Shown here: piece by piece, positions 38,446-49,671 of the stretch
Layout of the letters: each line of letters opens with the position of its first letter
Position numbering within the stretch: the stretch's first letter is position 1
NCBI GenBank assembly: GCA_004014935.1
Contig: CP025321.1
Span: forward strand, 3,162,001 to 3,226,000
Reading direction: 5' to 3'
Length of the DNA stretch: 64,000 nucleotides
Source of the DNA: Saccharomycopsis malanga
Lineage: Eukaryota; Ascomycota; Saccharomycetes; Ascoideales; Saccharomycopsidaceae
Made by a program: the position numbers and the translations under genes
Notes under the pieces: model-generated
The model's database searches: none
What the model was told of the DNA's origin: nothing
The model's input: only the letters and a program-made list of their open reading frames with translations

Positions 38446-39625
38446 ATTTTTGTTATTTTTTTCTCCAAAACATATATTTTAATACTCTCATGTGATAGAG
38501 ATATTTAATAATCACTATACACATGAATTACAAAATTCAAATATAGGGCTATTATGCTTTGTAATTAACAATATATTTTCCAGCAAACCCTCGTCATCAA
38601 AAGGCGTTCAATATTCAGTTTTTTGCTTTTATGAAACTGGCAAAAATACCTGATTACATGAAATATTTCAAACCTTGAGTAGCATTTTTGCTCTTCTGAG
38701 TTTTGTTTTCTTCTTTTGAGATTTGTTTTCCTCAATATTGTTGCTAGGAATAACCAACTAAGAACGTATATGTCTCTTTATTTGGCATGTCAACAGACAA
38801 TTTGCACACTTGAAGCATTGCTAAAAGGCGAAGTTGTCATAATTTTTATTAATTTTTGCTCTGACGGTAAGCACACTGAAAAGTTGCTACGTAAAGGTGT
38901 GGGGTGACAACATTTCAAAAAATTACTGTTTTGATCAGATTTGATGATGTTCTTTTTAATAAAATAAGTATATTTCAGAGTCTACAACTAAATAATAACT
39001 CAGCATAACATATGTAACATTTTTGTATGACAGCTAACTCTAAAAAGATTTCATTTTTTCAGATTTAATATATATATAAACTGATTTTATGGACATAAAT
39101 AATATGTATCTTGCTGTGCATCGTCGCCCGCAGAATGCGCCACAGCACGTCTTATCATGCACGCATTTATACATTCTCCCACCTAAGCTCCCTTAGCAAC
39201 TCTTCACTAACTACTACAATACTCCAAGTTTTGGTTAAAAGAATTGATAAACTTAAATATACTCACAATATACTTGTAAAGTCTTGTTTTTGGTTGTATA
39301 CATATATATATAATGTGCCTTTAGTAAGCTACGCACATGATCTCATCTAACCGATTTTATTTTTTTTTTTTATACTGCAGAAAAAATTTTATTTTTTTTC
39401 TCCTAAAATTTTTTATTATTATAGGATAGTTGCCTTCTTAGTGAAAAAAAAAAACGTTTTACTCATTCATTGCCCCAGAATTTCTGCATCAACTTCCATA
39501 TAAAGCAATCAAATTAATAGAGATTGTCCGAATGACACTTTGATGCTCATTTAGTTTAACTATATTTTTTGATTTTTCATCTGTCCATACATTGCATAGT
39601 TTTTAGAACAGATTTATATCAAATC

Positions 39626-42092
39626 ATGATAAATGTGGAAGCACAGAAAAAACATCACCAGCAACAAAAGAATATACTTATCAACAACAAAAGGATGCAG
39701 CTGTACCAGCAGATACAGAAGTCTGCTTTGAAGCAAAGCAAGAGCCGAAAGAAGCGGAATTTAGATGAGACCGCAAGCAATGAAGACGACTCCACCAGAG
39801 ACACCAACAAGCGCCAGAGAGCGAGAATAGTCACAGAGGCGAGTAACAAAGAAGGCAAGGACAATAAAGGTAGTGATCTCCTTGAAAATGGCTCCTCTAG
39901 CGACCACAATGAGCTTATGAAAAAGATGTACAAGACATATTTGAAGAATGCATTTGAAGCATTGGAAAAGGTATGTTTTTTATAGATTTTTGGGCTGTGG
40001 AGACTTCTGTTGAGTATGACAGTTGGAAGTCGGATGGATTTGATGTTCATTTACTAACCTGCTTTAGAATAATGACAACTCGCAATTACTCAATTTGACA
40101 GGAAAAATTGAGGCTAGTTCTTCGCATGGTACTTGCAGTGAAGGGCTTTCGTATTCTGCTATTTCCACCATCTTGAAGCTTTTGCTGAACGAGGTTTCAC
40201 GGTTGGATTCTAAACAGTGTAGTTCTCTTATCAATGCTGTTTTGAATTTGAGCCAATGGGCCAAGCAAGATGAGTCTTTTATTCAAGATTATATTACTTT
40301 TTTAATGGTCTTGACCTCTGGTATTCCGAAATGGCATCATGAGATTGTCAGGGTGCTTATGCGGGATTTTTCGAGGTTATCTTGTGGGCCTCATTCAAGT
40401 AGTGTAATTGAAAACCGTACGAACAATGAAAATAATAAAAACAATATTCAAGACAGTAGACTCTCATTTGCTAAAGGTGACGAGGATCCTCGCGCGAGTA
40501 GAACGGAAAGTAAGTCGCATACGACTTTACCACATCATCAGTATTTCAAATACTTGATCCGCATTATTCCTACCAGTTTAAACTTTTTTGTCAAACAATT
40601 AGTGAGAAACATTCCAGATAAGTATGGAAGCAAACATGAGGCTGTTAATTATGTTGACAACTTGGTGGAAGTAATGCGGTACGCTCCAGAAATCCGGTTT
40701 CCATTACTAAGTGCAATAGTGGAGTACTGTATCAAATTGGATGTTGAGTTGAAAAGCAGTTTGGACGAAGCCGATGACGATGTTGATCTGGTTATTGGAG
40801 ATGAAGACGATGAAGACGATGACGAGGATGAAGAAGATAAGGAAGACGATGAGGACGAGGAGGAGGATGACGAGGAGGATGATGATGACGAGGATGAAGA
40901 TGACGAAGGAGAAGAAGAATATGGCGTGGATTTATCTATCAATATCAACAAACTTCTGGCAAAGCTTGATTGTGTTATGGAGAAACTCATCATATATCTT
41001 CAGGAATCATTTACTTTACAAAACCTTAGCAATGGTGACGGGATTCCATTGTATCGTTCGCTTATATCTATTTTCAAATCTCATGTTCTCAGCACCAGTA
41101 ATACTCGTTCTATTCAATTTTTGTTGTTTCATTTTTCTCAACAGCGACCAGAACTTATTGATGCGTTTTTGGTGACTTTGATTGACACCACTTTCAACTT
41201 CAGCGAAAGTTTGGAGCAACGAATCAAAGCTGTACAGTACTTGTCGTCTTACATGGCGCGGGCTAAACAAGTGCTGAAAGCTCAGCTTGTTTTTGTTGTC
41301 AGCTATCTAGTAAGTTGGATCAATAGATATGTTGATGAAAGGGAATGTGAGGTAGAGGATGGTAATGGCGGTATGGAACGGTTCAAGATGTTTTATGCTG
41401 TTGTGCAATGTTTGATGTACATTTTCTGTTTTCGTCATGAACAACTTCAAAAGGATGAGAATAGTGATGATAATGCTACTACTGGTATCAGTTCAAGTAA
41501 CTCTAAAAGCAAATGGGAATGTGCATTTGATCAATTTTTTCAAAAGGTTATTTTAACCAAATTCAATCCATTAAAGTTTTGTAATGAAACAGTGGTGATG
41601 ATGTTTGCTAAAATCGCACATCAACAAAATGTCGCATATTGTTTCACTCTTATTGAACATAACAGAAGAGATCAATATAACGGCCATAAAAAGTCTGGTT
41701 TGGGTCTGTTAGCAAACCGGAATTCAAGCCTGAATCTCGCAGCCAGTGCCAACACGCTGATAAGTAGCATTGGTAATACCTCAACTATCATGAAAAAGGA
41801 TACCACCAACAGAATTTTGTTTTTCAGTAAACAAGAGTTCCTTGATCTTGTAGCTTACTTTCCTTTTGACCCACTCATTCTCAAGCGCTGCCGTGCCATA
41901 ATCAAAGACAATTATGTTGAATGGGGCGCTGGAGAAACAGTGGATGACGAGAGTGATAGCAATAGTGACGATTATGATGACGGTGCTAGTTATGCCAGAG
42001 AGGTTGTGCGCCGTCAAAGCATGAACACTAGTCTGACAATGGTTGGACTTGATTCCGATGGTTATGAAAGTGATGCTATTGACAGTGAGTAG
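39626..42092 (+). CDS. RRN3: Rrn3, RNA polymerase I initiation factor (spliced)
   Basis: TIF-IA/Rrn3 binds RNA polymerase I and brings it to rDNA promoters. CDS is join(39626..39970, 40068..42092), 789 residues. Exon 1 is Gln/Lys/Asn-rich and ends ...YLKNAFEALEK; donor GTATGT at 39971, branch TACTAAC at 40052-40058, acceptor TTTAG ending 40067, phase 0. Family blocks in exon 2: LYRSLISIFKSHVLSTSNTR, QFLLFHFSQQRPELIDAFL, RIKAVQYLSSYMARAKQVL, VSYLVSWINRYVDERE, RFKMFYAVVQCLMYIFCFRH, FDQFFQKVILTKFNPLKFCN and YFPFDPLILKRC. A nearly pure Asp/Glu run lies at about residues 345-402. Saccharomyces Rrn3 is 627 aa; the excess is the N-terminus, this acidic loop and the acidic C-terminal tail. An in-frame CTG (41274) falls where the yeast protein appears to have Ser. 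Confidence 0.94.
39971..40067 (+). other. RRN3 intron
   Basis: 97 nt; donor GTATGT, branch TACTAAC at 40052-40058, acceptor CTTTAG. The upstream frame hits a stop soon after the donor, and exon 2 has no ATG before conserved sequence. Confidence 0.9.
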
Positions 42093-43376
42093 CAGTGTTC
42101 CAATATAGTCTCTAATTTTATGAATATTTAATAACCTAATACTTTTAATATTGCATTTTTAATTTACATTCATGTTTTGACCCTTGAACCGTAAGTTTGG
42201 TTTGGTTTGGATTGCATTTGATTAAAAGCAAGTGCAGTGCCTCATTCTAAGATATTGTGCGAATGACATTCAAGAATCTTTCATTAACACCTACAGTTGA
42301 ATATCACATTTTTTATGAGTTTTTATTCAAGTTTCATGCAAATTCACTGGAATATAGTTATAGTCTTCTACTTTTACAATCTGCACTTTCTTGGAGTAGC
42401 CAAGTAACCTTGTTTCTGTCAATATAATTCTTCTCTCTGAAGATACATGAAAAAAAATATATAAAACGCCAGCCTCCAGTACTGAGGTATGTATATCTAC
42501 TAGATTTCACCATCAAATCTGACTTGTGTCTGCTTGCATTTAATGTCACTCCAGAAAGATTTAATAGTCTAGGTGGTGCTTCATTGCAGTTGTTAGACTA
42601 GTATGATAAAACTACACAATGATAGACTTTCACAATAAGATTGTAAAACGCATTGCCATTGACACTAGCAAATGTCACGCAAAAATAGCCAGAAACACTA
42701 TTATTATCTATCACTCCGTGCTATACCTGCTACAATACGCCAAAGTAATTCAGTCTTGTCAATACGCTCCGTTTCTTAATGCACTGTTATACAAATGTAA
42801 CCGATCAACTGCCGAATACTACTTTAAGTACACCTATAAAACACCCGTTTTATACAGCTACAAACAGCTATAACTTTAATACCTCCTATACTGTCTCTAC
42901 AACCCATGTCACAATTGGCACTACTAACATAGTATCCTATAATACCTTTTCTGACATTTCAGTGAGCATGCGGCCACAGGCACTCTCACGCACCATCGCG
43001 CATCCTGCCTTCCCGATTGGGTGTTCTGAAACAAGGACGGTTTAGCAGCCAGCATTGCAATATAAGAACGTGCAATATTCGTGGTCCATGTTTTTTCCTG
43101 TTACTCTTGGATTAGCAGTGTAGATGGCCAACCGACAGGATTTAATTTGGAGCATTTGTTTTCTGTGCTGTCTTTTGTTTTGGTTGTGTGAATTTGTGAG
43201 ATTTTAAGCGGCTGTGGCAGTTTTTCAATATCCATCCAAGACGCGGACATACATAATAGTGGATAAGGACAAGATACCAAATATAGAAAAACTAGGTAAT
43301 ATAAAAGAGAACGAGTCGAGCTGATAACAAATAATATCATTATAACAAGCCATATAGTTATATTACTTCAAGAAAA
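42093..43376. other. Intergenic RRN3 - Pro/Ala/Gln-rich gene
   Basis: 1.3 kb, AT-rich, with a short TTTGG repeat near 42,195 and a brief GC-rich patch near 42,965-43,020. The ORFs of 60-90 codons here lack any recognisable feature. Confidence 0.55.
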
Positions 43377-44996
43377 ATGGTGACAGCAAATGATAAGACC
43401 AGTCAGAAAGCTAAGCCATCAGACATTCAAAAGCCTAGACAAAAGCACAGACCTTCTGCCCTTTCATTGAACAAGACAAAGTCCAAGATGCAGGACATCG
43501 CAGTTGATATTCTTAGTCCTGGAATTAATCCTGAGAGTTTGGATCTGGACCAAAAGAACACCATTGAACTTTCAAAGAGTATTGAGCAGCAACAGAAAGA
43601 ACTCATTGCTTCTAAGAATGGCACTATCAAGACAGCAACTGTTGCCAATGCACCATCAAATAGTAAGAAGAGAACTATTGCTACACCTACCATCATTATT
43701 GAGCAAGTGTCAAATGCAGACACTAACAAAGCCAACTCTGCGGTTCTCAGTCCACTTCATTCTTCCAAGAAATTCAAAAGAAGTAATGCACCACCTCCAT
43801 TAAAGATATCTCGTGGCTCTCAAAACATTGCCCCTACAATCCAGACAGCTCCTATTAGAAATGCCTCGCAACTCAATGCTGCCCAAGTTCAACAGTATTA
43901 TAATAACGGCCAGAGTACAGCTTCCAACAACAACTCCCGTGTCGTTAACCATAGATTGGCAACCCATAGAAGACCTTTAGCAGGCTTGGTTGCATCACCT
44001 TTTTCTCCTAGATTTGCTGCTGGGACCCCTGCTCAACAACAGGCTGCTCTTGCACAGACAGCAGCCATACAGGCAGTTCAAGCAGCAGCACAGGCAGCAG
44101 CTGTCAATGCCAACATGCTTTCTCCATTAGCTTCCGCTTTTTTTGCCCCAAGATACTATCCTGTGGTTCCTACTGGTTCAGTAGCAACACCTGCAGCATT
44201 GACCCCAGGTCTTTATAACCCATACTACCGGTCGCTTCTATTACAGAAATCACAGCTAAATACCCCTAGAAACCCGTCATTCACTCCTAGTAGCGCAGGA
44301 ATCATGCCTCCAGGCGCTCCAGGACATACCAACAACATACAGACTCCTACGACATCTATCAACGGAGGCATGCCAATAACCCCATTGAACTATGCTTTCC
44401 AGAGTCGTCCTATTCTTACAAGTCTGGAGAATTATGTAATAAATCGTAATGAAGCATCTACGCTATCTGAAATCAACAAGGATGCATTGAAAAAAAGCGT
44501 CAAATTAGCTGCTGCTGCTGCTGCTACCAAGAAAGAACCTGAAGAAGCAAAGGAGAAAACAGTGCCTGTAGAAAATATTCCTCGTAAAACATTACAAACT
44601 CCACTGGGATCTAATATTGTCAAACAAACAATTTCTACAAACAAGAAAAAAGCCAATGGAGAACCAAAAACCCCAATTCATTTGCAAAAGTCTAATACTC
44701 CACATGTAACAGACGTGTTTCCAAACGAAATGACCAAATTTGCACCTGTTTCCAACCAGCCTCTTTCGGCCAGAGATGAGCATTTTGACTTCAACTTGTA
44801 TAAAGAAGAACCAATTTTTCCTAAAAAGCTTGAAGGAGACTCTACAGAAGCCGAAAGCTCCAAAAAGAGATCTAAAGACAAAAAGAAGCCAAATAGCCGC
44901 TTGAACAAGCAGGAATCGATAGCCGAACAGGAGGATGAAGATGATGTTGAAAGTAAAGCAATAGAAGATGATTCAAAAATTAATGACAAGTTTTAA
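43377..44996 (+). CDS. Low-complexity Pro/Ala/Gln-rich protein with many S/T-P sites
   Basis: 539 residues, not recognised. No signal peptide or membrane span. The N-terminal ~150 residues are basic (KPRQKHRPSALSLNKTKSK, SSKKFKRS: possible nuclear localisation signals). Residues ~220-255 form an Ala/Gln tract (AQQQAALAQTAAIQAVQAAA). The middle has aromatic/Pro motifs (FFAPRYYPVVP, LYNPYYRSLLLQKS), and the C-terminus is Lys-rich then acidic. More than a dozen SP/TP dipeptides (LSPG, ASPFSPR, LTPG, NTPR, SFTP, ITPL, QTPL, KTPI) suggest control by CDK or MAP kinase. A nuclear regulator or adaptor is the likeliest role (inference). The neighbour SRP102 converges and gives no clue. Confidence 0.8.
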   Translation: MVTANDKTSQKAKPSDIQKPRQKHRPSALSLNKTKSKMQDIAVDILSPGINPESLDLDQKNTIELSKSIEQQQKELIASKNGTIKTATVANAPSNSKKRTIATPTIIIEQVSNADTNKANSAVLSPLHSSKKFKRSNAPPPLKISRGSQNIAPTIQTAPIRNASQLNAAQVQQYYNNGQSTASNNNSRVVNHRLATHRRPLAGLVASPFSPRFAAGTPAQQQAALAQTAAIQAVQAAAQAAAVNANMLSPLASAFFAPRYYPVVPTGSVATPAALTPGLYNPYYRSLLLQKSQLNTPRNPSFTPSSAGIMPPGAPGHTNNIQTPTTSINGGMPITPLNYAFQSRPILTSLENYVINRNEASTLSEINKDALKKSVKLAAAAAATKKEPEEAKEKTVPVENIPRKTLQTPLGSNIVKQTISTNKKKANGEPKTPIHLQKSNTPHVTDVFPNEMTKFAPVSNQPLSARDEHFDFNLYKEEPIFPKKLEGDSTEAESSKKRSKDKKKPNSRLNKQESIAEQEDEDDVESKAIEDDSKINDKF

Positions 44997-45635
44997 TTCT
45001 CGCCTTCTTTTCTGTTTGTTATTTTTCCATCTTGCATTTCGTTCTTAATCTTTGATTTTTCATTCGTGATTTCCCATTTTTATGTTGCTCGCAATTGCTC
45101 TTATTCATGTCGTGTTGTACAGTTTGTTTCCATAGTTTTAATGTAATGTTCCGGTGATAATGTGTCTTTTTGGAAGTCGTAGTCCTTGGAAATGTCTATT
45201 GTAAGAAGAATGCTTGGCTCAAATTGAATGGAGGAGTAGAGATGGTTATTTCAAAGCATGACAGTATGTATAATGATGGAAAAAGTGATGAAAAAATGTG
45301 AATGTCATAATGCTATATAGACAGAGATGCGGTTTGTTGAGTGAAGGAAAATGATTTTGTTGGTGTATTGGGTCCACGTTACTACACTGTTGTTTAACAA
45401 TTGTTAAGGAATAGAGAAATGTGTAAAAAACCCCTTCCAGGCAAAAAAAAGGTTTTGATGGGGCTTCGATTAGATTGATAAAGGGGAAACAAAGATACAA
45501 ATGGTATGTGTTATTGATTAGACTTACTTTTCAAAAGCATTTAGACGAAACTATAATGTTACATGTATTGAAACGGTAAGTACCAATAAAAGTTACTAAA
45601 AAACAATATGAGCTAAATAACGTGAAATAAGGCCA
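44997..45635. other. Convergent intergenic, low-complexity gene / SRP102
   Basis: 639 bp, T-rich immediately downstream of the plus-strand gene; nothing else recognised. Confidence 0.5.
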
Positions 45636-46520
45636 CTAATTGACAGCCCTTTCGTCAATCCAATCAACCCAGGAATTGACTTGGCTACGATGCAAACTTC
45701 CTCCAAAGACATCAAAGTTCCCTTCCAAACGTTCAAACTGAAATTTGACATTTGCATTACCAAATTCCTCGAGAATCTGCTCGGCTTCGTCGTTGCCATC
45801 GTCTTCATTACGGGTTTCTTTGCCAAGATCGACTTTTTTCAAATTTTTTAAAGTCAAGTTTTTAATTTCATCAATCTCCTTTTCTAAGATTTCTCTGAAC
45901 TTGAAAGGTGGACGTGCTCCAAACTGTTCTGTCTTGTTGACTGCCAAAAGCATGTCGATACCGTTTGCACGCTGCTCGCTGAGTAAAAAGATACTGAAAA
46001 GCTTTCTGGCAATCGCATTGAGTTCGCTGTTGGGAGCCGTGGCATCCACTACGAAAAGTATTCCTACGATATTCTTGAAATTGTTCAAAAGCTCCTTGAT
46101 CTTGGCATTGAAAATTTTCTCTTCTCCAGGGACGTCAATAAGCACATATTGATGTTTGAATGATGATTGGAATGGAAGTTCAATGTTGCTGTTGATATTT
46201 AATTTGAAAGACTTGGTAGTACTAATATCCAAGTCTTGAAACTTTGGTAAACCGTCTTTCTCGCTTGTATAGCAAAGGTATTGGAACAAGCTAGTCTTAC
46301 CGGCATTGGAAGGCCCCACTATGAGCAATGTTGGTTTGTTGTTTTTTTGTATTGCATTTTCGTTTATCGCAATTGGCTTGGTAAGAACGCCTTGGCTTTG
46401 ATATATGATCAACGCTATTCCTGATATCAACAACCCTAATATGACAGTCACTAGGATCACGTTGTCCACTGCAAAATCCCTCACAATGCCCCGGAGAGCA
46501 CCCATATCTATATCACTCAT
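45636..46520 (-). CDS. SRP102: Signal recognition particle receptor beta subunit
   Basis: ER-membrane GTPase that anchors the SRP receptor alpha subunit. 294 residues (Saccharomyces Srp102 is 244). One N-terminal membrane span at ~20-40 (VILVTVILGLLISGIALIIY), then a G domain: P-loop GPSNAGKTS (69-77), DVPGEEK switch II region, and NKTE as the G4 motif in MLLAVNKTEQFG. The C-terminal FQFERLEGNFDVFGGS-like stretch with WVDWIDE is typical of SR-beta. Start at the ATG complementary to 46518-46520. Divergent from ARO2. Confidence 0.93.
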   Translation of the reverse strand: MSDIDMGALRGIVRDFAVDNVILVTVILGLLISGIALIIYQSQGVLTKPIAINENAIQKNNKPTLLIVGPSNAGKTSLFQYLCYTSEKDGLPKFQDLDISTTKSFKLNINSNIELPFQSSFKHQYVLIDVPGEEKIFNAKIKELLNNFKNIVGILFVVDATAPNSELNAIARKLFSIFLLSEQRANGIDMLLAVNKTEQFGARPPFKFREILEKEIDEIKNLTLKNLKKVDLGKETRNEDDGNDEAEQILEEFGNANVKFQFERLEGNFDVFGGSLHRSQVNSWVDWIDERAVN

Positions 46521-47168
46521 GGTCTTGCTGTAATCCAGTTGTATATGGTGTTCTTGTAGGTTTGTAGGGTATGGTTGGTGGTTTTATTTTTATCGTCACT
46601 AGACAAATGATGCGGGTGCGTCCTATTCAGGCAACCGTGGCGGTCATACAGGATGCCTCGCTCTATTTTAACCTGTACTCTCTATGCTAATGTTTAAAGA
46701 CTGCACATGTATTATGACCATTGGAGGCTAAACCTCTTTTGAATTTAACCAACTTTGCTTGGCTGAATAATTTGAAGAATAACTAAAATTGATGCTTCGC
46801 ATCAGAAAATACTATCAAACTTTACAAATTGCTGCTTGCATTGTTTCTTAGTTACATCTGCTCTTCTAATTTCTGACTACTAGCAAAGTATTGAAGAAAT
46901 ACAAATTATATAATATTACAAGAGATGGTCTCATTGCTTATAGTTACCGTCCCGGTTGACCAATCAAGATATACCAACTTCACGGTACCCATGATAGGCA
47001 GGTCACAATGAAAAAAAGGTGATGCCACTATAGTATTGGAAAAAAAAATGATGAAAAATGGATGAGTAATTTTTCAGCAGTTTGAAGGATTAGCAATAAA
47101 TAGTCTCTGAACACATTTTTTGAAGATAAAAAGAGTCTTTTTTCTGTCTTCAATCTATTTTATTAGAC
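46521..47168. other. Divergent promoter SRP102 / ARO2
   Basis: 648 bp, AT-rich. I looked for a Gcn4 site (TGACTCA/TGAGTCA), expected for ARO2, and did not find a perfect one. Confidence 0.5.
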
Positions 47169-48374
47169 ATGTCTACTTTTGGAACTTTATTTCGTACGTA
47201 CTTGCATTGAATATGCCGAGCCATTAATGTTGAAATATTTCATACTAACCTTCATGTAGGCGTTACGACCTATGGCGAGTCACACTGTAAGTCAGTTGGC
47301 TGCATTGTTGACGGGGTGCCTCCTGGTTTAGATCTTAATGAGGACGACATCCAGCCCCAGCTTACAAGAAGAAGACCAGGTCAGTCCAAACTTTCAACCC
47401 CACGTAATGAAAAAGACAAGGTCGCTATTCAGTCAGGCACTGAACACGGCAGAACCTTGGGCACTCCTATTGGAATGCTTGTTTTAAACGAAGACCATAG
47501 ACCAAAGGATTATTCAGAGACTGACGTCTATCCTAGACCGTCCCATGCAGACTACACCTATATGCAAAAGTATGGTATCAAGGCCTCTAGTGGAGGTGGA
47601 AGATCATCTGCTAGAGAAACCATTGGTAGAGTTGCTGCTGGTGCCATTGCTGAAAAGTTTTTGAAAAAAGCTTACGGTGTCGAGATTGTCGCGTTTGTCT
47701 CTTCTGTCGGCTCTGCTGCTATCAACAGAGACCCTACAAGCGCACAGTTTCAGGATTTGTTACAAAACATCACTAGAGAAAAGGTCGATTCTTTTGATCC
47801 TATCAGATGTCCTGTGCCCGAAGTTGCTGCCGAGGCAACCAAGATTGTCGAGGAAACTAGAGATGCCCACGATTCCATTGGCGGTGTTGTCACCTGTGTC
47901 ATACGTAACTTGCCTACTGGTTTGGGTGAACCGGCCTTTGACAAGTTGGAAGCTTTGTTAGCACATGCCATGTTGTCCATTCCAGCCACCAAAGGATTTG
48001 AAATCGGATCTGGTTTCCACGGCACTACCATGCGTGGTTCCAAGCACAACGACCCATTCTACTTGGACCCAGCCACCGGCCGTTTCAAGACCAAGACCAA
48101 CAACTCTGGAGGCATACAGGGAGGTATCTCCAACGGCGAAAACGTCTACTTCTCTGTGGCTTTCAAGCCGCCAGCAACTATCTCACAGGAACAAGCTACC
48201 GCCTCCTACGAAGGTGTCGATGGTGTCTTGAAAGCAAGAGGCAGACACGACCCTAATGTTGTTCCAAGAGCTGTTCCTATCGTCGAGGCTATGGCTGCTT
48301 TGGTCTTGGCCGACACCTTGTTGATCCAAAAATCCAGGGAATTCTCAGTCTCTTTGTTCAGCAAAGATAACTAA
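47169..48374 (+). CDS. ARO2: Chorismate synthase (spliced)
   Basis: Converts EPSP to chorismate, the branch point of aromatic amino-acid synthesis, with reduced FMN; fungal enzymes are bifunctional with an NADPH-dependent flavin reductase. CDS is join(47169..47193, 47260..48374), 379 residues (Saccharomyces 376). Exon 1 encodes MSTFGTLF plus one base; donor GTACGT at 47194, branch TACTAAC at 47243-47249, acceptor TGTAG ending 47259. The spliced start [20 protein letters not shown] is the canonical chorismate synthase N-terminus with the conserved GESH histidine. Also seen: [75 protein letters not shown]. Without splicing there is no ATG for the conserved N-terminus. Confidence 0.97.
47194..47259 (+). 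other. ARO2 intron
   Basis: 66 nt; donor is GTACGT, not the usual GTATGT; branch TACTAAC at 47243-47249; acceptor TAG. It splits an Arg codon after position 1. Confidence 0.92.
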
Positions 48375-48867
48375 TTAATTTCTGCCTATATAGATATTGC
48401 CATTACGATAATAGATGTTATGAAAACGATAGCCTTCCACCAGTAATGATGCATGTAGATGCATATAGACGCACTTTGCTCTCCAACATTGCATATGGTC
48501 CGGGTAACAATTACTAATAATTAGAGTTGTATTAGTCATCGTCGGTTCGAAAATTGTTCTTCCCCTTTATTCACGAGTATTATTACTAACAACGCTTAAG
48601 CGGTCTATGTAAAAGGTGACTTATCAAGATAAAATTAAAACTTATAATAACAAAAGTATGTGCCGATTTGAATTGAAAAAAAAATGCAAAAAAGGGAAGG
48701 CTACCGCGTTTTTTTTTTAATTATGAACGCTTCAGTTGTTTGGAGTCAGACGCGTGGATCGTTTGATTTATAATTGCTTACTTTGCTTTTCGACTTTCAT
48801 AAGTGTTTATGTAATTTAATAGGTGCCCTTTACTAACATTGAAACTACAGGAGAGAAAGATTAAGCC
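48375..48867. other. Intergenic ARO2 - bZIP gene
   Basis: 493 bp of AT-rich sequence with an isolated GGTTCGAAA near 48,544. That resembles a tRNA box B but has no matching box A or stems. Confidence 0.5.
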
Positions 48868-49671
48868 ATGAGTACTTACAGAGCATGGTCCGAGAAGGAC
48901 GCCAAAGGTATGTAATAATTTTTTTCAGTCATGGTATCTTTGCCAATGTTTTTGTATATTTACTTGGTATTTTGATTATATCATGATTATATCATGATTA
49001 TATCATGATTATATCACTCGCCATGTTTGGATACAATTACTGACCAACAAGCAGATCAAATAGATCCAACTTTCAGCAAGGCCCAATTTGACGATGCTGT
49101 TCAAAACAGCCATTTTGATGAAGTTAGTGTTGCGGTTGCTGCTGCCACGAGAGGAAATGATGCATTAGGTAAGAGTGAAGATTATGCTCGTAATAGCCAC
49201 CCATCTTCAAATTCGGTAGCTGACAATACTGTTGCTGTAAAGTTGGGACCATCTCAAGCTGGTCTACATCTGCAAGAGCAGACATTGCGTCAGCAGCAAC
49301 AACTGCAATCACAGGGGTCGCGCCAAGCTCCAGAAGAGCTTGTAAATGGAGCCAACTCTTCAGATAGTGCAAGCCAAATCCTCGCTGAGGCGAACAAGTT
49401 GGCTGCTCAACAGGACCCAGTGATGTTGGCTAACCGAAACAGATCGTTGAGTAGTTCTAAAAGAGCTGCGCAGAATAGAAACGCCCAAAGGGCGTTCAGA
49501 ATGAGAAAGGAACAATATATCAAGGATTTGGAAAGACAAGTGGAAAAGGTTAAGGATTTGGAATTGGAGATTGACGGTTTGAAAAAGGAAAATCAAGAGT
49601 TGAGAAACTATATTTTGACATTACAGAACAAGTTGATAAACGATGTTCCTCCACTCAACATCAAAAAATGA
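48868..49671 (+). CDS. bZIP transcription factor, AP-1/KapC-like (spliced)
   Basis: 218 residues from join(48868..48907, 49055..49671). Exon 1 encodes MSTYRAWSEKDAK plus one base; donor GTATGT at 48908, probable branch TACTGAC at 49038-49044, acceptor AAGCAG ending 49054. The unspliced frame of exon 2 has no ATG. The N-terminal half is Gln/Ser/Ala-rich. The basic region LSSSKRAAQNRNAQRAFRMR (about 150-170) has the Yap/AP-1 signature QNRxAQRxFR, followed by a leucine zipper with heptad hydrophobics (YIKDLERQVEKVKDLELEID, GLKKENQELRNYILTLQNKL). It resembles small filamentous-fungal KapC-type factors more than Yap1, since the C-terminal Cys-rich domain is absent. Target genes unknown; the intron carries an 11 bp tandem repeat. 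Confidence 0.85.
48908..49054 (+). other. Intron of the bZIP gene
   Basis: 147 nt; donor GTATGT, branch TACTGAC 10 nt before the acceptor AG. It contains four perfect copies of TGATTATATCA (48973-49016). Confidence 0.8.
48973..49016. repeat. 11 bp x 4 perfect tandem repeat inside intron
   Basis: Units TGATTATATCA at 48973, 48984, 48995 and 49006, identical to each other, which implies recent expansion. Confidence 0.95.

Larger units (their letters stand above)
37882..39625. other. Intergenic PEX2 - RRN3
   Basis: 1.7 kb with SINE-like copy B and tRNA-Cys near 38.2-38.45 kb. The remainder is AT-rich with A/T tracts around 39,360-39,460 before RRN3. No further gene is supported. Confidence 0.6.

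Noticed and set aside
46521-47168. Gcn4 site for ARO2
   Set aside because: No exact TGACTCA or TGAGTCA found in the divergent promoter.
48535-48560. tRNA box-B-like GGTTCGAAA
   Set aside because: No box A at suitable distance and no cloverleaf stems.
48975-49017. Possible CRISPR-like or regulatory repeat array
   Set aside because: Units are contiguous 11-mers without spacers, inside a eukaryotic intron; a simple minisatellite.
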